From Sabethes cyaneus (Eukaryota > Arthropoda > Insecta > Diptera > Culicidae), in the NCBI RefSeq assembly GCF_943734655.1, contig NC_071355.1, forward strand, positions 239,578,027-239,642,026: a stretch of DNA of 64,000 nucleotides, given 5' to 3'. Position numbers and translations under genes: made by a program. Of this stretch, positions 34,289 to 46,133 are shown in pieces; within the stretch, counting starts at the first letter, position 1, and each line of letters begins with the position of its first letter. The notes beneath the pieces were generated by a model. It made no database searches. It was not told the origin of the DNA and was given only the letters and a program-made list of their open reading frames with translations.

Positions 34289-34290
<2 letters not shown>
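33535..34290 (+). pseudogene. Mariner-type transposase split by an RTE fragment
   Basis: The left part reads KKILHEYIENKNLSHRAIGK then STVSRVIKRYAERLTVVSQ, the HTH region of a mariner transposase. The frame is cut at 33680 by a 306-bp insertion and resumes at 34000 with DAEKTIV. Then come LRMFKVQKAPNRNGKHNTV, IRAQNLYADET and MDDETCVKTDFNQIPENQ. The DDET block holds the first catalytic Asp; the second half of the catalytic core is missing and there are stops and frameshifts. It ends at an ATTT microsatellite. Same clade as 3919-4410. Confidence 0.9.
33681..33986 (-). mobile_element. 5'-truncated RTE retrotransposon 3' end (306 bp)
   Basis: Minus-strand frame 33948-33739 reads LIGHIWRKGANEVCREVLDW, NPQGQRGRGRPSGSWRRRL and NLSWRQVKPW, which is the conserved C-terminus of RTE-clade ORF2. 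It is followed by a GTAA-rich tail (TAAGTAAGTAAAGTAAG on the minus strand). A 13-bp direct repeat, AGTCGTAAGCCAA, flanks it at 33668-33680 and 33987-33999. This is a textbook target-primed insertion, truncated at its 5' end. Confidence 0.92.
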
Positions 34291-34319
<29 letters not shown>

Positions 34320-34323
34320 TTAT
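34286..34323. repeat. ATTT tetramer microsatellite
   Basis: About nine tandem TTTA units directly after the mariner remnant. Confidence 0.9.
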
Positions 34324-34329
34324 TATCTT

Positions 34330-35010
34330 ACTTTATCGGAACTAATGTCTAAATGAAGATTTAAACTATTCCCAGAGAACCTCCGGCAACAGAAGCAGTC
34401 AAAATTTGAAATTTTTCTCAGGGGGGTTTTTACAAAAAAAAATCTAAAATAGCCTAATCTTATAGAGTTTATTCAGAAAATGGGGGATTATTTTCAATCA
34501 AAAGCTGTTTTGGTTTATACTCAGAGTTTTTCATTTGACAAAAAAATGGAATTGAAATAAAAGAAGGTCAATGTTGAAATTGCGCCTGTCAGTTGCCGTC
34601 ATGGTACATTGTACATTCAAATCTCGGCTGGGAGAGGCTATTAGAGTCAATAGGATCGACCGAGTCCCAGAGATGTCAGATCTACGGATTTTTATGCGTG
34701 CTTAAATTTGAGACCCACTCTTTTGCTCGAGATCAGAGAAATATTATATTATATGAAGTATTCTTTGTTTGAAGTCTGCTGCTCTATTATAAACTCACAG
34801 AAATTGAGAAAATTGAAAAGAGATCTTGCGGCGCATTCAAGCAGGAAATCGAGTCTACTTTGCCTGGAATATCCTAAAATAGTTAAAACAGTTAACGAAA
34901 TGATGAAAGAATTGGTAAATATGCTAAAACATGTCGATTCCAAGCTCGTGCAAAACCTTATGGGTGCGGTTAGGGCCAAAGTACGGGCATTCGGATATGG
35001 AGGCGAAATA
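34330..35010. other. Spacer with a SINE-like scrap, no supported gene
   Basis: A SINE-like block at about 34595-34690 shares CTGGGAGAGGCT and GAGTCAATAGGATCG with 8290-8480. The 117-aa plus frame at 34708-35061 runs into the left arm of the foldback MITE and shows no known domain, so it is not called. Confidence 0.4.
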
Positions 35011-35223
35011 TTGTCAATTGCAAGGAAAATTGTGCCATCCAAAGTGTGCTATCGCTCATAAAAGTGCTATTTTGCATTAAATCGTTTCGGTATCTTCGGC
35101 GCACTTATTGCTTGGAAGATAACGAAAAAGTGCGCCGAAGATACCAAAACGATTTAATGTCAAATAGCACTTTTATGAGCGATATCGCACTTTGGATGGT
35201 ACAATTTTCCTTGCAATTGACAA
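35011..35223. mobile_element. Complete foldback MITE (213 bp)
   Basis: TTGTCAATTGCAAGGAAAAT at the left is the reverse complement of the right end, and pairing continues almost without a break through ATCGCTCATAAAAGTGC and GGTATCTTCGGCGCACTT to a tiny loop. TA flanks both ends. A truncated copy lies at 16823-16957. No coding capacity. Confidence 0.85.
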
Positions 35224-35225
35224 TA

Positions 35226-37734
35226 AAATAAAATAAAGATGATAAAACTAAATCTAAATGTTTCATTTAATAACCTAAATGTTTGATGGCATTCGGATAA
35301 GAACTCGAATTTTGCGAATTTATTTTGTGTGGCAATTTTTTCGCGGACACCCTTTACCCCTATTGGTACGGGCAGTAGCTCGTAGTATTGTTGCATAAGT
35401 TTTAAATAAAACCTCTTTTTCGAAAACTAAATGGTATCCTTCGCCTGAATAGAAGACAAATCATGGTTTTGTCCAAAACCTCGACAGCAAGCAGTCCATT
35501 GTGCGATGCCGTCGCCGTCCGTTCGGAAAGACAACAAAAGCGGGCGCTTTCTGTCAGCCTACACAACAAGTGAGCTTTTCGGCTGAAAACAGCGGATCAC
35601 AGCAGCAGCAGCAGCAGCAGCAGTAGCGCAGCGCTTGCTTCGATTCGGATGTGATTGCTGGGGCCTGTCGCGCCGCTTTGCGCTCGTGTTGACATGGGCC
35701 ATCAACTGTGTAGCGAGCGAGCGAGCGCGTTTTCAGTAACGGAGTCCCTTTCATCGCAGCCGAAGCCAATTGAAACAATAATACCTGCCTTCTGAAAAGC
35801 CTGGACCAGTGTTTAGCCGCACACCGTGTGTGCACACCGGGAAACCGGGGCATTGCTTGATCAGCTTGACTAGGTGCAGGCCTTAGGACTAGAGGACGGT
35901 ATTTGTGTTGCGTTTCGCGGTGGCGCGAAGCAATCAGATGGAATGCGTTTGAAGAAGCCTACAGGGATAAAGTCGAAACGGGTCCACCTGGTTGGTACGT
36001 ACGTAGGTAGTCAGGTAACATTCGCCAGTTGCACTGCATTGCATTGCTTTCCGGCAAGTGTTTCGTGAGAATTTGGTTTCATTGTTGGTTTAGGTCAGGC
36101 TTTATCTCAAAGTTCGCCGGACGAGAATCGGTTGCATGATGCGAATGGTTTTGCTCTTGCAACAATAGTACTAGACGGACTGGTAACAGAGATCATATCA
36201 TGTCTCAAAGAGTGAATTTGGATACATTAGAGGGTACTAAATAGTACCAGACATTGACTAGAAATTATTTTACGCAAATGTTGATTTGTTTTAAATATTG
36301 ACTCCTGCTCAGAATAATTTGTAACAACACATGATGATACAGAGCACGCTTGAAAACAGTTTAGAAATTGCTATCTAAGCTCTTTTAACTACGTTAGAGT
36401 ACACGATAGACTAAACAAACCACCGCATTTGTTTGACTTGCAATCAGTCTAATGCTTCCTAGCGATACCGTCTAAGCTTACGCTTAATCAATCAAGCATA
36501 AAATTGCACCTTTACCTCGAAGGTAAGCTTGAAGAGAGAGAGAGAGCGAAACACTTCTGCCGGTGATGGTGGGATGTTACTTCCTACGGTAAGCAAACAA
36601 TCTTAATTGGAAGGAAAAGTGCAAATAATAGTCGTCGGTAGATTTTCCCCCCGCTAGCGAGATGAGGTCAGAAAAGTTAGACTACCGCTGGCTGGTTGGC
36701 TGGCTGGAAAGATGATGACGATGGATTGACTGACTGACTGAATCCGTAGCCCCTTTCCAGTACACTGCTGCTACTCCATTCAACTGTCATATCCAAAGGT
36801 CGCTCAAACCCAAACTGAAACTTGCTCGTGATTCGGTGGCTAATCTTGATGAAGTTGACTCCCTTCGGCCCCTGTGCCATACCGGTCGGGGGCGCCCCCG
36901 ACTATCCCACGTTGCTGAAGCTGGTGATTCATTAATTAATTTTCCGGAGACGTGTACAACACACAGCCAAACTGTCACGAACCGGTCCCCCCGGGGGAAA
37001 AAGGAAACCCTCCTGGCAATGTCATGAAAACAATGAGGCTTTCCAGCTTTCCAGCAGCGATCCGCACGAGTGACCGAACCAACACCGAAGAACTAATCAT
37101 CGAAAACATTCGGAATAAAAGTTTTCATCTGTCCTGCCATTCATCATCAGGCACCTTACGTCCGTATGTGTGAAGTTTAATTAAGTTGTCCAAGCGATTG
37201 TATTGACTGACTGAGATCACTTGTTATTTGCGCGTGAATTGAGTGTTTCAATCTGTGTCAAGTGAGAAATTACTGCCGTAGGCAGGAATCGAAATTAATC
37301 CTTCCTTGTGTAGGCTTGACGACTTTTTTTGTATGAAAGCAAATGACCTTCTATTCAGGTTGACTTTTGTCGATGTACAGTTGCGAAGCTGGTGCTATAG
37401 TTCTGCTGACATTTCAAAACATCAGCAGAATCTATTCTACCTGCCTACAACTGGAATGACGTTCTGATTCCAAATTGATAACAAATCCAAGCTTTGAGGA
37501 AAAATATTAAAAACAATAGCTAATATTTTATTCGATTGTGGACCTACCCCATTAACACAGTTGTTACAAAGTAGTTGTGACAACTGATTTATGACTAATT
37601 CTGGTTTAAATAGGATGATACAACTAGAAGTGCTGAAATTGTGCTGCTCAAGTATAGTCCTACATTATTCTCTCTATTAAAGTTCATCTAGTAAAATATC
37701 GACTCAACTAAATTCAATGAATTGGTTCCCTAGT
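35226..37734. other. Low-repeat stretch without a supported gene
   Basis: It contains a CAG repeat at 35598-35624 and a GA run near 36535. GC-rich stretches at 35.5-36.1 and 36.6-37.1 kb could be regulatory or untranslated DNA. Short open frames on both strands have no recognisable domains. Confidence 0.4.
35598..35624. repeat. CAG triplet repeat
   Basis: Eight tandem CAG triplets; the poly-Cys frame on the minus strand across it is an artefact of the repeat. Confidence 0.9.
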
Positions 37735-37850
37735 AAGATGACTAGGTGGTGTAGCTAGATAGAGTCAGTAGGATTTTGTATTAGCGTATAACTGTCCTGT
37801 ACTCTAACAGTCGGCTGCGAAGTCTGCCGATAAAGAAGGGTTAAGTCTTA
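37735..37850 (+). repeat. SINE-like 3' fragment
   Basis: The blocks GAGTCAGTAGGATT, ACTGTCCTGTACTCTAA and GTCGGCTGCGAAGTCTG, then ATAAAGAAG, are in the order I associate with a tRNA-related SINE in culicids. The 5' tRNA-like part is missing. Confidence 0.5.
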
Positions 37851-37869
37851 GAAAGACACCCAAGGCTTT

Positions 37870-38420
37870 GCTTTATCCTAGTAAGTGATTATGCAAATGA
37901 CACGTAACTTCCACAGCATAGAATCTTCGGTAGCGCTCTGCGGGTCACTAGTTCGAGCCTCTCTAGATTACGGCTCTGTAGTATGGGTTCCTCACTACAA
38001 CAATGCAATCTACCGCAACGAAAGTAGCGTCGGTTCTTATGCTATGTTCTTCGAAGACTTCCATGGCGTCAACCAATGAGAAACACGCGATACGAGGATC
38101 GTAGTCAGCTTATTCGTATCGACGCTCTCGAATTTCGCCGAGAAACAGCACGCGCCATGGTTGTCTCGGACAACTTGACTCCCAATAGCGGAGGCTACCG
38201 TTACTAAATCTACCTTTTCGTCGCACCAACTACAGTGCCAACAGCAGTTAACTACTGTGTAACAACTGTGTTAGTGGGATTGATGAAAAGCTGAAAAATC
38301 AATTTATTACCATCACTGGTTTGCAGCGGTCTTTCAACCGAGTATCATCAGTGTTTCGATTTTAATTTGTCTCAACGAGTGTTACGTTTAAGATTTGTGT
38401 CTATGTTTCGACGTTTTTAC
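37870..38420 (+). pseudogene. Jockey-like retrotransposon C-terminal fragment
   Basis: The plus-strand frame reads CGSLVRASLDYGSVVWVPHY, then after a frame change RSQLIRIDALEFRRETARAM and VVSDNL, then CFDFNLSQRVLRLRF. These match the region after the RT domain of Jockey/CR1-type ORF2 (CSLVRP-LEY-S-VW, then a RRR-AR block). The upstream part is absent and frames are broken. Confidence 0.82.
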
Positions 38421-38424
38421 CTTT

Positions 38425-40445
38425 GTTATACTATATAACAAAGGTTTAGGAATTGGTCGAAAAACACGAAGTCGATCCCGGAGGGCCGTGTCACATATAC
38501 CAATCGATCAGGTTCGACGAATGAGCAATGTCTGTGTGTGTGTGTGTGTGTATGTGTGTATGTGTGTGCGCTTCAATTTTCAATCGTCTATTTCTCGGAG
38601 ATGGCTGAACCGATTCGTCTGCTATAACTTTTATTTGAAAGGTACTTTTACCTAGTATATCATTGTTAAATGGTTTCGTGGTCTGACTTTTAGTTTAAAA
38701 GTTATAAGCAAAAATGTGAAAATTACGTGACACGGTTTTCTCCGGGACCACATAACCGATTTCATCTATCTTAGTACCAAATGAAAGCTCTCACTATTGC
38801 TAAACTTCACGCCAATTTTTATTGAAAACAAACAAGTGGTTTAAAAGTTATGCTTAAAAAACCAGTTTTGACAAGGTTCAAATGATCGCCTGTTTCTCAG
38901 AGATGGCCAAACCGATTTACGTGCTATTAGTTTCATTTGGCAGGTAATATAGCCGGATAGATCACTATTGAATGGTTTTTTGATTGGATCTTTAATTTGA
39001 AAGTTATGAGTAATTCAATACACCACACCAAAATTAACAATAATTTATAATGATTTTAACCAAGAAAAATAACCTAATTTCAATTATTTTAATATCAAAC
39101 GAGAGGTTTTCACACTACGAATATATATGCAAAATTTCATAACAATTGGTTTTACCGGTCAAAAGATATTAACCCTCGAACACTCGCGCCAACTTTTATA
39201 ACACAGTTACTCGCGCGCACAATAGCCCAAAACCAAAGAAAACGTGCGCACTAGAGTTTTGACTAGGAAAACTTGGTTTTAAGTTTATCGAACCTTTGGA
39301 AGAGTTTCTTAAAATTGAAAGCTCTATCGTCTGGTAGAATTTGAATTTTGATTAATCCCCCTAAAAGTGAAATAAAAAAATTATTTTCCTTCAGTTTCAA
39401 TATAACACATTGATGTGTTCTGCAAAGTTTTAGAGCATATTATTATAAGAAATTTTGCTGAAGACAGTAACCTTCTATCTCTTCAACGAAGAGATCTTAT
39501 TTATTGTATATGAGTTTGAAAAATCAGTTTTTCTATTTTAGCTCTTTTTGTAATTGTTGTATGACTTTTTCAGGAATTACAAAGTTGTATAAATAATAAA
39601 AATACACAACTTTGCTGAATATAGTATACCTCTATGTTTGCTTGTTTACGAACTGTAGAACTTTGATTATAAAAAATACCCTGATTTTGACCCCGAATTA
39701 CTCGACTACCAACAGGTGGATACATTTTAAACATTTTACATTTGCTGGTAGTTTTGCTGCACACAGACACCATTTTTCCATATGAAGAAACGAAAGAAAA
39801 TTCCAGTTGGGGCCAATTGCGGTACACCTCACATGCTACTTGCTTCGTTTCTGTGATGTCGGATTTTGCTAATCTATTTTGCTAACAATTTAAAGTATTA
39901 TTGCATTGAATAATTCTGACATTTTGCTCATAACAAGTTTATTGAAGAATATACGTTAGTATATACGTAACATACGATTTGTAACTATATAACAATATGG
40001 CATTCAAAAACCTACATATGGTGTACAAAATACAACAACGTGAGTAACCGAAGGTTCATAAAAATTGATGAAATTTATTCAAGAAAACTTTATTGTTGTG
40101 AATCAAATAGAATGGCGTTACAGGAAATTATGCATGGTTCAAAAATCTATTAACTAGACCTTTACTACGCAATGTATACGTTAAAGAATAATATTTCATC
40201 TTACAACTTACTTTTACTTGCACTTACCCTCATTAGTAACAACTTACTCAGCAATTTAATGAGAAAAGAAACTATCAAAATTTATAAGTGCTTCTGTGCT
40301 TCTATCTGGTTCAAATTTTGTAAACTTATTCAATTTCCAAAAATTTCATGTAAACCAAACGTGTCGATTTCTATCTCAAATTGCAAGTAAGACTGTATAA
40401 CAAAGGTTCCTTTCACCACTGGGTGGATTAAATCAGGTTTTTGTA
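38425..40445 (+). repeat. Unclassified repeat (about 2 kb)
   Basis: It begins at a palindrome ACCTTTGTTATAC-TATATAACAAAGGT and includes GGAATTGGTCGAAAAACACG, a GT microsatellite (38533-38569), and repeated TTTCTC(G/A)GAGATGGC motifs (38590 and 38894). It also includes AACTTTGCTGAA-A-AGT motifs (39450, 39605) shared with 20.75-22.06 kb. It ends near AACAAAGGTTCCTTTCACCA. The order of blocks looks like a dispersed family, but I cannot place it in a class. No protein is supported. Confidence 0.45.
38533..38569. repeat. GT dinucleotide microsatellite
   Basis: GT tract of about 37 bases with TA interruptions. Confidence 0.9.
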
Positions 40446-41941
40446 TTAGGAAATAAGGGCCATTAGGACAAGCTTTGCCTGTTGGTATCAATAAATGAAA
40501 TGACATGAAAGGGAAACGCAAAAACAAAATGAAGAAGAACGTGAAGATAGACGAAAGAAAACTTTTGATTTTATTTTTTACATTTTCTGTATAATTGAAA
40601 ACAATAAGAAAACGAGATGTTCTACTAGCAAAGATAACAGTTTAATCATTGTCAGTGCAGCTGCAGACGGTCGATGAAGAGTAATAGCTAGACTTCAGAG
40701 AAGTCCAGAGTCCAGAGGACTCCAGAGAAGCCCAGAGTACAGAGGAGTCCAGAGTCCAGAGAAGTCCAGACTACAGAAAAGTCCAGAGCCCGGAGGACTC
40801 CAGAGTCCAGAGCAGTCCAGAGAAGTCCAGACTCCAGGAGAGTACAGTGACCAGAGAAATCCAGAATCCAGAGTCCAGAGTCGAGAGGACTATAGAGTTC
40901 AGAGAAAGGCCAGACTCCAGAAGAGTCCAGAGTCCAGAGAAGCCCAGAGTCCAGAGAAATCCAGTGTCCAAAAGATATCAGAGTCTAGAGAAGTGCAGAG
41001 TCCAGAGTTCAGAGGAATCCAGCGTTCAGAGCAGTTTAGAGTCCAGAGAAGTCCATAGTCTAGAGAAATCCAGAGTCTCGAGTTCAGAGGAGTTCAGATC
41101 CCAGAGGAATCCAGACTCCAGAGGAGTCCAGAGTACAGTGGAGTCCCGAAAATTCCAGAGACCAGAGTTTAGAGGAGTCCAGAGTTCAGAGAACTCCAGA
41201 GGACTCCAGAGGAGCCCAAAGTCCAGAGAAGTCTAGAGTCCAGAGGAGCCCAGAGTGCAAAGGAGTCCAGAGTCCAGAGAAGTACAGACTACAGAAGAGT
41301 CTTGAGGAGTCCAAAGCCCGAAGGACTCCAGAGTCCAGAGCAGTCCAGAGAAGTCCAGACTCCAGGAGAGTACAGTGACAGAGAAATCCAGCATCCAGAG
41401 TCCAGAGGACTCCAGAGTTCAGAGAAAGGCCATACTCCAGAAGAGTCCAGAATCCAGAGGAGTTAAAAGGGTACCAAAGTTCAGAGATATCCAGACTCCA
41501 GAAGAGTCCAGAGAAGCCCGGAGTGCAGAGTCCAGAGAAGCCCAGAGTCCAGAGTTCAGAGAAGTCCAGAGCAGTTTAGAGTCCAGAGGAGTCCAGAGTC
41601 TAGCGAAATCCAGATTCCTGAGTCCAGAGTTCAGAGGAGTTCAGAGTCCAGTGGAATCCAGAGAAGTCCAGATTCCAGAGTTCAGCGGAATCCAGAGCCC
41701 AGAGTTCAGAGACCTCCAGAGGAGCCCAGAGTCGAGAGGACTCCAAAGTCCTGAGAAGTCCAGAGTCCATATAAATCTAGAGTCCAGAAGAATCCAAAGT
41801 CCAGAAGAATCCAAAATCCAGAAGAGTCCAGAGAGCTGAGGAGTCCAGAAGAGTCCAGAGAACAGAGGAGTCCAGAAGAGTCCAGAGAACTTAAAAGTCC
41901 GGAGCAGTCAAGAGAAGTCCAGAGTTCAGAGGAGTCAATGG

Positions 41942-42210
41942 CAGGGATGCCACATATAGTTCTGTGTTTTTTGTTGAAAAAATCTGGCCATCTGTATCGC
42001 GAGGAAAAATATCTTTGCAAAAATCGTTCCAATGCAATACAATGAAAGTGAAAGAGGCGGAAAGTCATTTTGCGGATTATATGCGTCTCTTTCACTCTCA
42101 TTGGAAAAGCTCAAAAATCTGTATAATCGAAAATCTGTGTTCTGGGCATACAGATTCTGTACAGGCGATATCTGTTAAACACAGAATAATCTGTGCATGC
42201 GGCAATCCTG
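41942..42210. mobile_element. hAT-type MITE inside the GTCCAGAG array (269 bp)
   Basis: The ends CAGGGATGCCACATA and, reversed, CAGGATTGCCGCATG are imperfect inverted repeats of the hAT CAGGG type. Flanks are GTCAATGG and GTCAAGAG, an 8-bp pair sharing six bases. TCTGT motifs recur in both halves. It sits cleanly between array sequences on both sides. Confidence 0.7.
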
Positions 42211-42548
42211 GTCAAGAGATCAGAAAAATCTTGAGTCCAGAGAAGTCCAGAGTCTAAAAGAGATAAGAGTCCAGAGAAGTCCAGAGTTCAGAGCAATCCA
42301 GCATCCAGGAAAGTCCAGAGTCGAGAGCAATCTAGGGTCCACAGGAGTTCAAAGTCCAGAGAAATCCAGAGTCCCGAGTCCAAAGTCCATAGAAATCTAT
42401 AGTCCACAAGAATCTAAAGTCCAGAGTCCAGAGGAGTCTAGAAGAGTTCAGAGTCCAGAGGACTCCAGAGTCCAGAGAAATTCAAAGGAGTCTAGAGAAA
42501 TCCAAAAGTGTCCAGAGATCAGAAAAATCCTGAGTCCAGAGGAGTCCA

Positions 42549-43724
42549 CCCAAGTAACAATTCCAAGTTTTATTACGTTCGTATAGCGGTTTTCATGACC
42601 AATTTCATAAAACCGCTAATAAAACTATGAGCTGCACCAGAACTTTCTGATGACCGCTATAAAACTGCTTTCTGACCAAGTGGCCCACTCCTCAGAATGT
42701 TTTCATAACCGCTATAAGAATCAGGTTATAAACTCAAGTAGTCGTATCATGCTCTGCTAAAAGCAGCAATAAAACCGATTAAGCTTTCGCTGCTTGACAG
42801 CCATCGCCATAATTTAGAAAAGCTTTTCGCTTTTTGTTTTTCGCTTTTCGCTTTTCTAGCAAAAACCAGATGAAGTTCGCTAGCTTGTCAACTTGAAAAT
42901 ATATCCGTGAGCAGAAAAGTTTTAGTTTTACTGACAGATCATTCTGAACGATTTGGTTTATAGCGACCAGAATAAAATATCCCATAGAATATTTATTAAA
43001 TTTTAAGCAATTTCTTTGATTTGCACTATGTGCGCATTTAATTTCATCGTGAATTTTGATATGATAGGTCGATAAAATCAGCGCGCCACTGAAATTTTTC
43101 AATTTTCGAAAACTGGTTGTTTTAACAAACTGAAAATATTCAGTTAGTCAATCTCAATTTCTAACAAAATAATTTTAAATGCTTCCTCTGACAGGAAAAC
43201 CGATGGATAATGACCTCCTTTCTGCAAAATACTTTGCTTTGGTGAATTGTTGTTTGCGAGCTAAAACAAAATACTAGAATATGGCAATATGGCTTCGCAT
43301 AAAAAAATGATTTTGGTGTTGAACTTTGGTGTTCTTCATAATAGCAGCAAAAAAACTGTTTGGTTAGGGTGTTACCATTTTATTAGCTCTATAAAACTAA
43401 CAGATTTATTGCGGTTTGACAAGTAACCGCGACAAGATCAACTTTGATTGGTGCGCCATTTTGTGTTGCTACGCCACACTTATGGTAATTTTATAGGAGA
43501 CATGGTGCAGCCAACAGGTTTTAATGTGGTAATATAAGCAACCACAATAAATTCGCTTTATTAACAGTTTTATTATGGTTTTCTAGCTAGCTATAAGTGT
43601 GTTTGGACTCGTATCCTCTTGGTATTGTGCAATACCACAATAAATCCAGTGGTAATGATTCATACCGCAATAAAACCTTTATAAAATTCAAGTAAAACCA
43701 AGTGGCTTCGAATTGTTACTTGGG
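42549..43724. mobile_element. TIR element with CCCAAGTAAC ends inside the array (1176 bp)
   Basis: The left end CCCAAGTAACAATTCCAAG and the right end, reversed, CCCAAGTAACAATTCGAAG form a 19-bp terminal repeat with one mismatch. Both flanks are CA. Motifs of the type CCGCTA-AAAACT / AGCGGTTTTAT recur in the interior. A 107-aa minus-strand frame (43102-42779) has no known domain. Array sequence continues on either side. Confidence 0.85.
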
Positions 43725-44924
43725 CAGAGTCTACGGAAGTCCAGAGTTCAGAGAAGTCCAAACTCCAAAAGACTCCAGAGTCCAGAGAAGTCCAGAGTCC
43801 AAAAGAGATCAGAGTCCATAGAAGTTCAGAGTCCAGAATTCAGAGGGGTCCAGCGTCCAGGGAAGTCCAGAGTCCAGTGCAGTCTAGGGTCCACAGCAGT
43901 CCAGAGTCCAGAGAAGTTCAGAGTCCCGAGTCCAGAGGACTCCAGAGTTCAGAAAACTTCAGACTCCAGAAGAGTCCAAAGGAATCTAGAGGCCAGTGGA
44001 ATCCAATGGAGTCCACAGTCCAGAAGAGTACAGAGTCCAGAGCAGTCCACACTCCAGAGACTAGTGTAGTCTAGAATCCAGAGAAGTCCAAAATCCAGAT
44101 TCCAGAAGTTTCCAGGGTACAGAGGAGTCCAGAACTCCAAGAAATCCAGAGCCCAGAGAAGTCCAGAGTCCAGAGTCTCGAGCCCAGAGGACTCCAGAGG
44201 AGCCCAGGGTCCAGAGAAGTCCAGACCCCAGAAGAGTCCAGAGGACTTTAAAGTCCAGAGTCCATAAAAATCCAGAGTCCAGAAGAATCCAGAGCCCTCC
44301 AGAGAAGCTCAGTAGAGTCCAGAGTACAGAAGACTCCAGAGTCAGGGCAGACAGAGAAGTCCAGAGTCCAAAAGAGATCAGAGTCCAGAGAAATCCAGAG
44401 TTCAGAGGAATCCAGCGTCCAGGAAAATCCAGAGTCCAGAGCAGTCTAGTGTCCACAAGAGTCCAGAGAAATCCAGAGTCCAGAGGACTCCAGAGTTCAG
44501 AAAGCTTCAGACTCCAGAAAAGTCTAAAGGAGTTCAGAGGCCAGTAATACGTTCGTAATACAGAGGAGTCCACAGTCCAGAAGAGTATAGAGTCCAGAGG
44601 ATTTCAGAGTCCAGAGAAGTCCTCACTCCAGAGACTGGTGTGGTCTAGAGTCCAGAGAAGTCCAGAATCCAGATTCCAGAAGTTTCCAGAGTCCAGAGGA
44701 GTCCAGAACTCAAGAAATCCAGAGCCCAGAGAAGTCCAGACCCCAGAAGAGTCCAAAGGACTCCGAAGTCCAGAGTCCATAAAAATCCAGAGTCCAGAAG
44801 AATCCAAAGCCCAGAATCCAGAGAAGTCCAGAAGAATTCAGAGTCTAGATGACTCCAGAATCCGGAGCAATCCAGAGAAGGCCAGAGTCCAGAAGAGTCC
44901 ATAGTCCACTATCGATGCACCTGT

Positions 44925-46133
44925 TATAGTTGGAGAGTTTGCGGGGGTTTGACCAAACTAACCATTAGGCGATTCGGTACAGCATTTATCAGCGTAAAAC
45001 GGCGATAACACTGGGGCCTAGAATCCACGGGCGTAAGTGAAAGGCGAAACATTTCGATAGCGATCTTTTCGTTGCAGCACTTCGTGCAGAGAATGGATCT
45101 TCAGTCCAGAATGTCAAAAAGTTGACTGAATTGCTAACGAGAGGTACAACTATGCCACGAAAACTGGAACCTGTGAACAAACGACGACCTGTGTACTGGT
45201 GGATTGAAGAGCTGAACGTCCTTAGAGCTAGATGTCTGACGGACATATTTAGGTTGGTGATGCAGAAATGTAGAGACGAAAGCCACTTCCCAGGCAGATG
45301 GAAGGCACAGAAGCTGGTATTGTTACCTAAACCAGGAAACCCAAAGGGAGATCCGGCTTCGTATAGGCTTAAATGTTTGTTGGACACACTCGGTAAACTC
45401 CAAGGAAGAGTTATCTTTAAAAGATTGATGAGATATACGGAGTGCGAGTACGGTCTCTCGGACAAACAATTCGGTTTCCGGAAAGGAAAGTCCAACGTGG
45501 ATGCAATTCGGATGGTAATTGAGAGGGCCTACAAACCGTCGATGCAAAAGCGACGGGCAGATCGTTTTTGCCCCGTGATAACGGTAGACGTCAAGAACGT
45601 CTCAACAGTGCCAGCTGGGAAGTCAATGACGTAGCACTGCACAGAATGAGATTTCCCAACTACCTATGCAGAATTGTTAGGAGCTATTTCCAAAACCGGG
45701 TGCTGGTATACGATACGTTAGATGGACAATCCATCCGCGTACATTCGAACCGTGCTGTCAACCTAATTTCAATTTTCGAGTAGTCCAATTGTACACTCTA
45801 ATTTGTAGTTATCCATATTGCACTTTATTATATCGACTTTTTCCATATCTGCTACAGACGTGTTGACATTGAAACTGCAGGCTATAGACAAGATGCATAG
45901 AGTGAAACTCCTGCTAGCTCACCACAAGATGGATGGAAGTACTAGTTGGAGAGAATGTCATAATCTCGCAACGACTGTCGAATTACCTGGGAGTGATGTT
46001 TGACGACCGGCTGAGTTTCAATGGCCACTTTGAGTATGCCTGTGAGAAGGCGGCGAAGGTAATCCACGCCTTGGTTGGGATATTGCCGGACTCTGAGCCA
46101 ATGAGTTGTAGAAGATGTCTACCGGCCAGAGGG
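44925..46133 (+). pseudogene. R1-clade retrotransposon RT fragment in the array
   Basis: The plus-strand frame 45122-45634 reads LVLLPKPGNPKGDPASYRL, CLLDTLGKLQGRVIFKRL, GLSDKQFGFRKGKSNVDAI and VITVDVKN, typical of R1-clade RT fingers and palm. A frameshift near 45595 leads to NSASWEVNDVALHRMRFPNY and YFQNRVLVYDTLDGQ. After a gap (45750-45850, with the YADD/FADD motif lost), the 3' region resumes with SQRLSNYLGVMFDDRLSFNG and YACEKAAKVIHALVGILPD. The upstream endonuclease is gone apart from scraps. Dead copy. Confidence 0.88.

Noticed and set aside
34708..35061. 117-aa plus-strand ORF
   Set aside because: Its C-terminal part lies in the left arm of a foldback MITE, and the rest has no domain I recognise.
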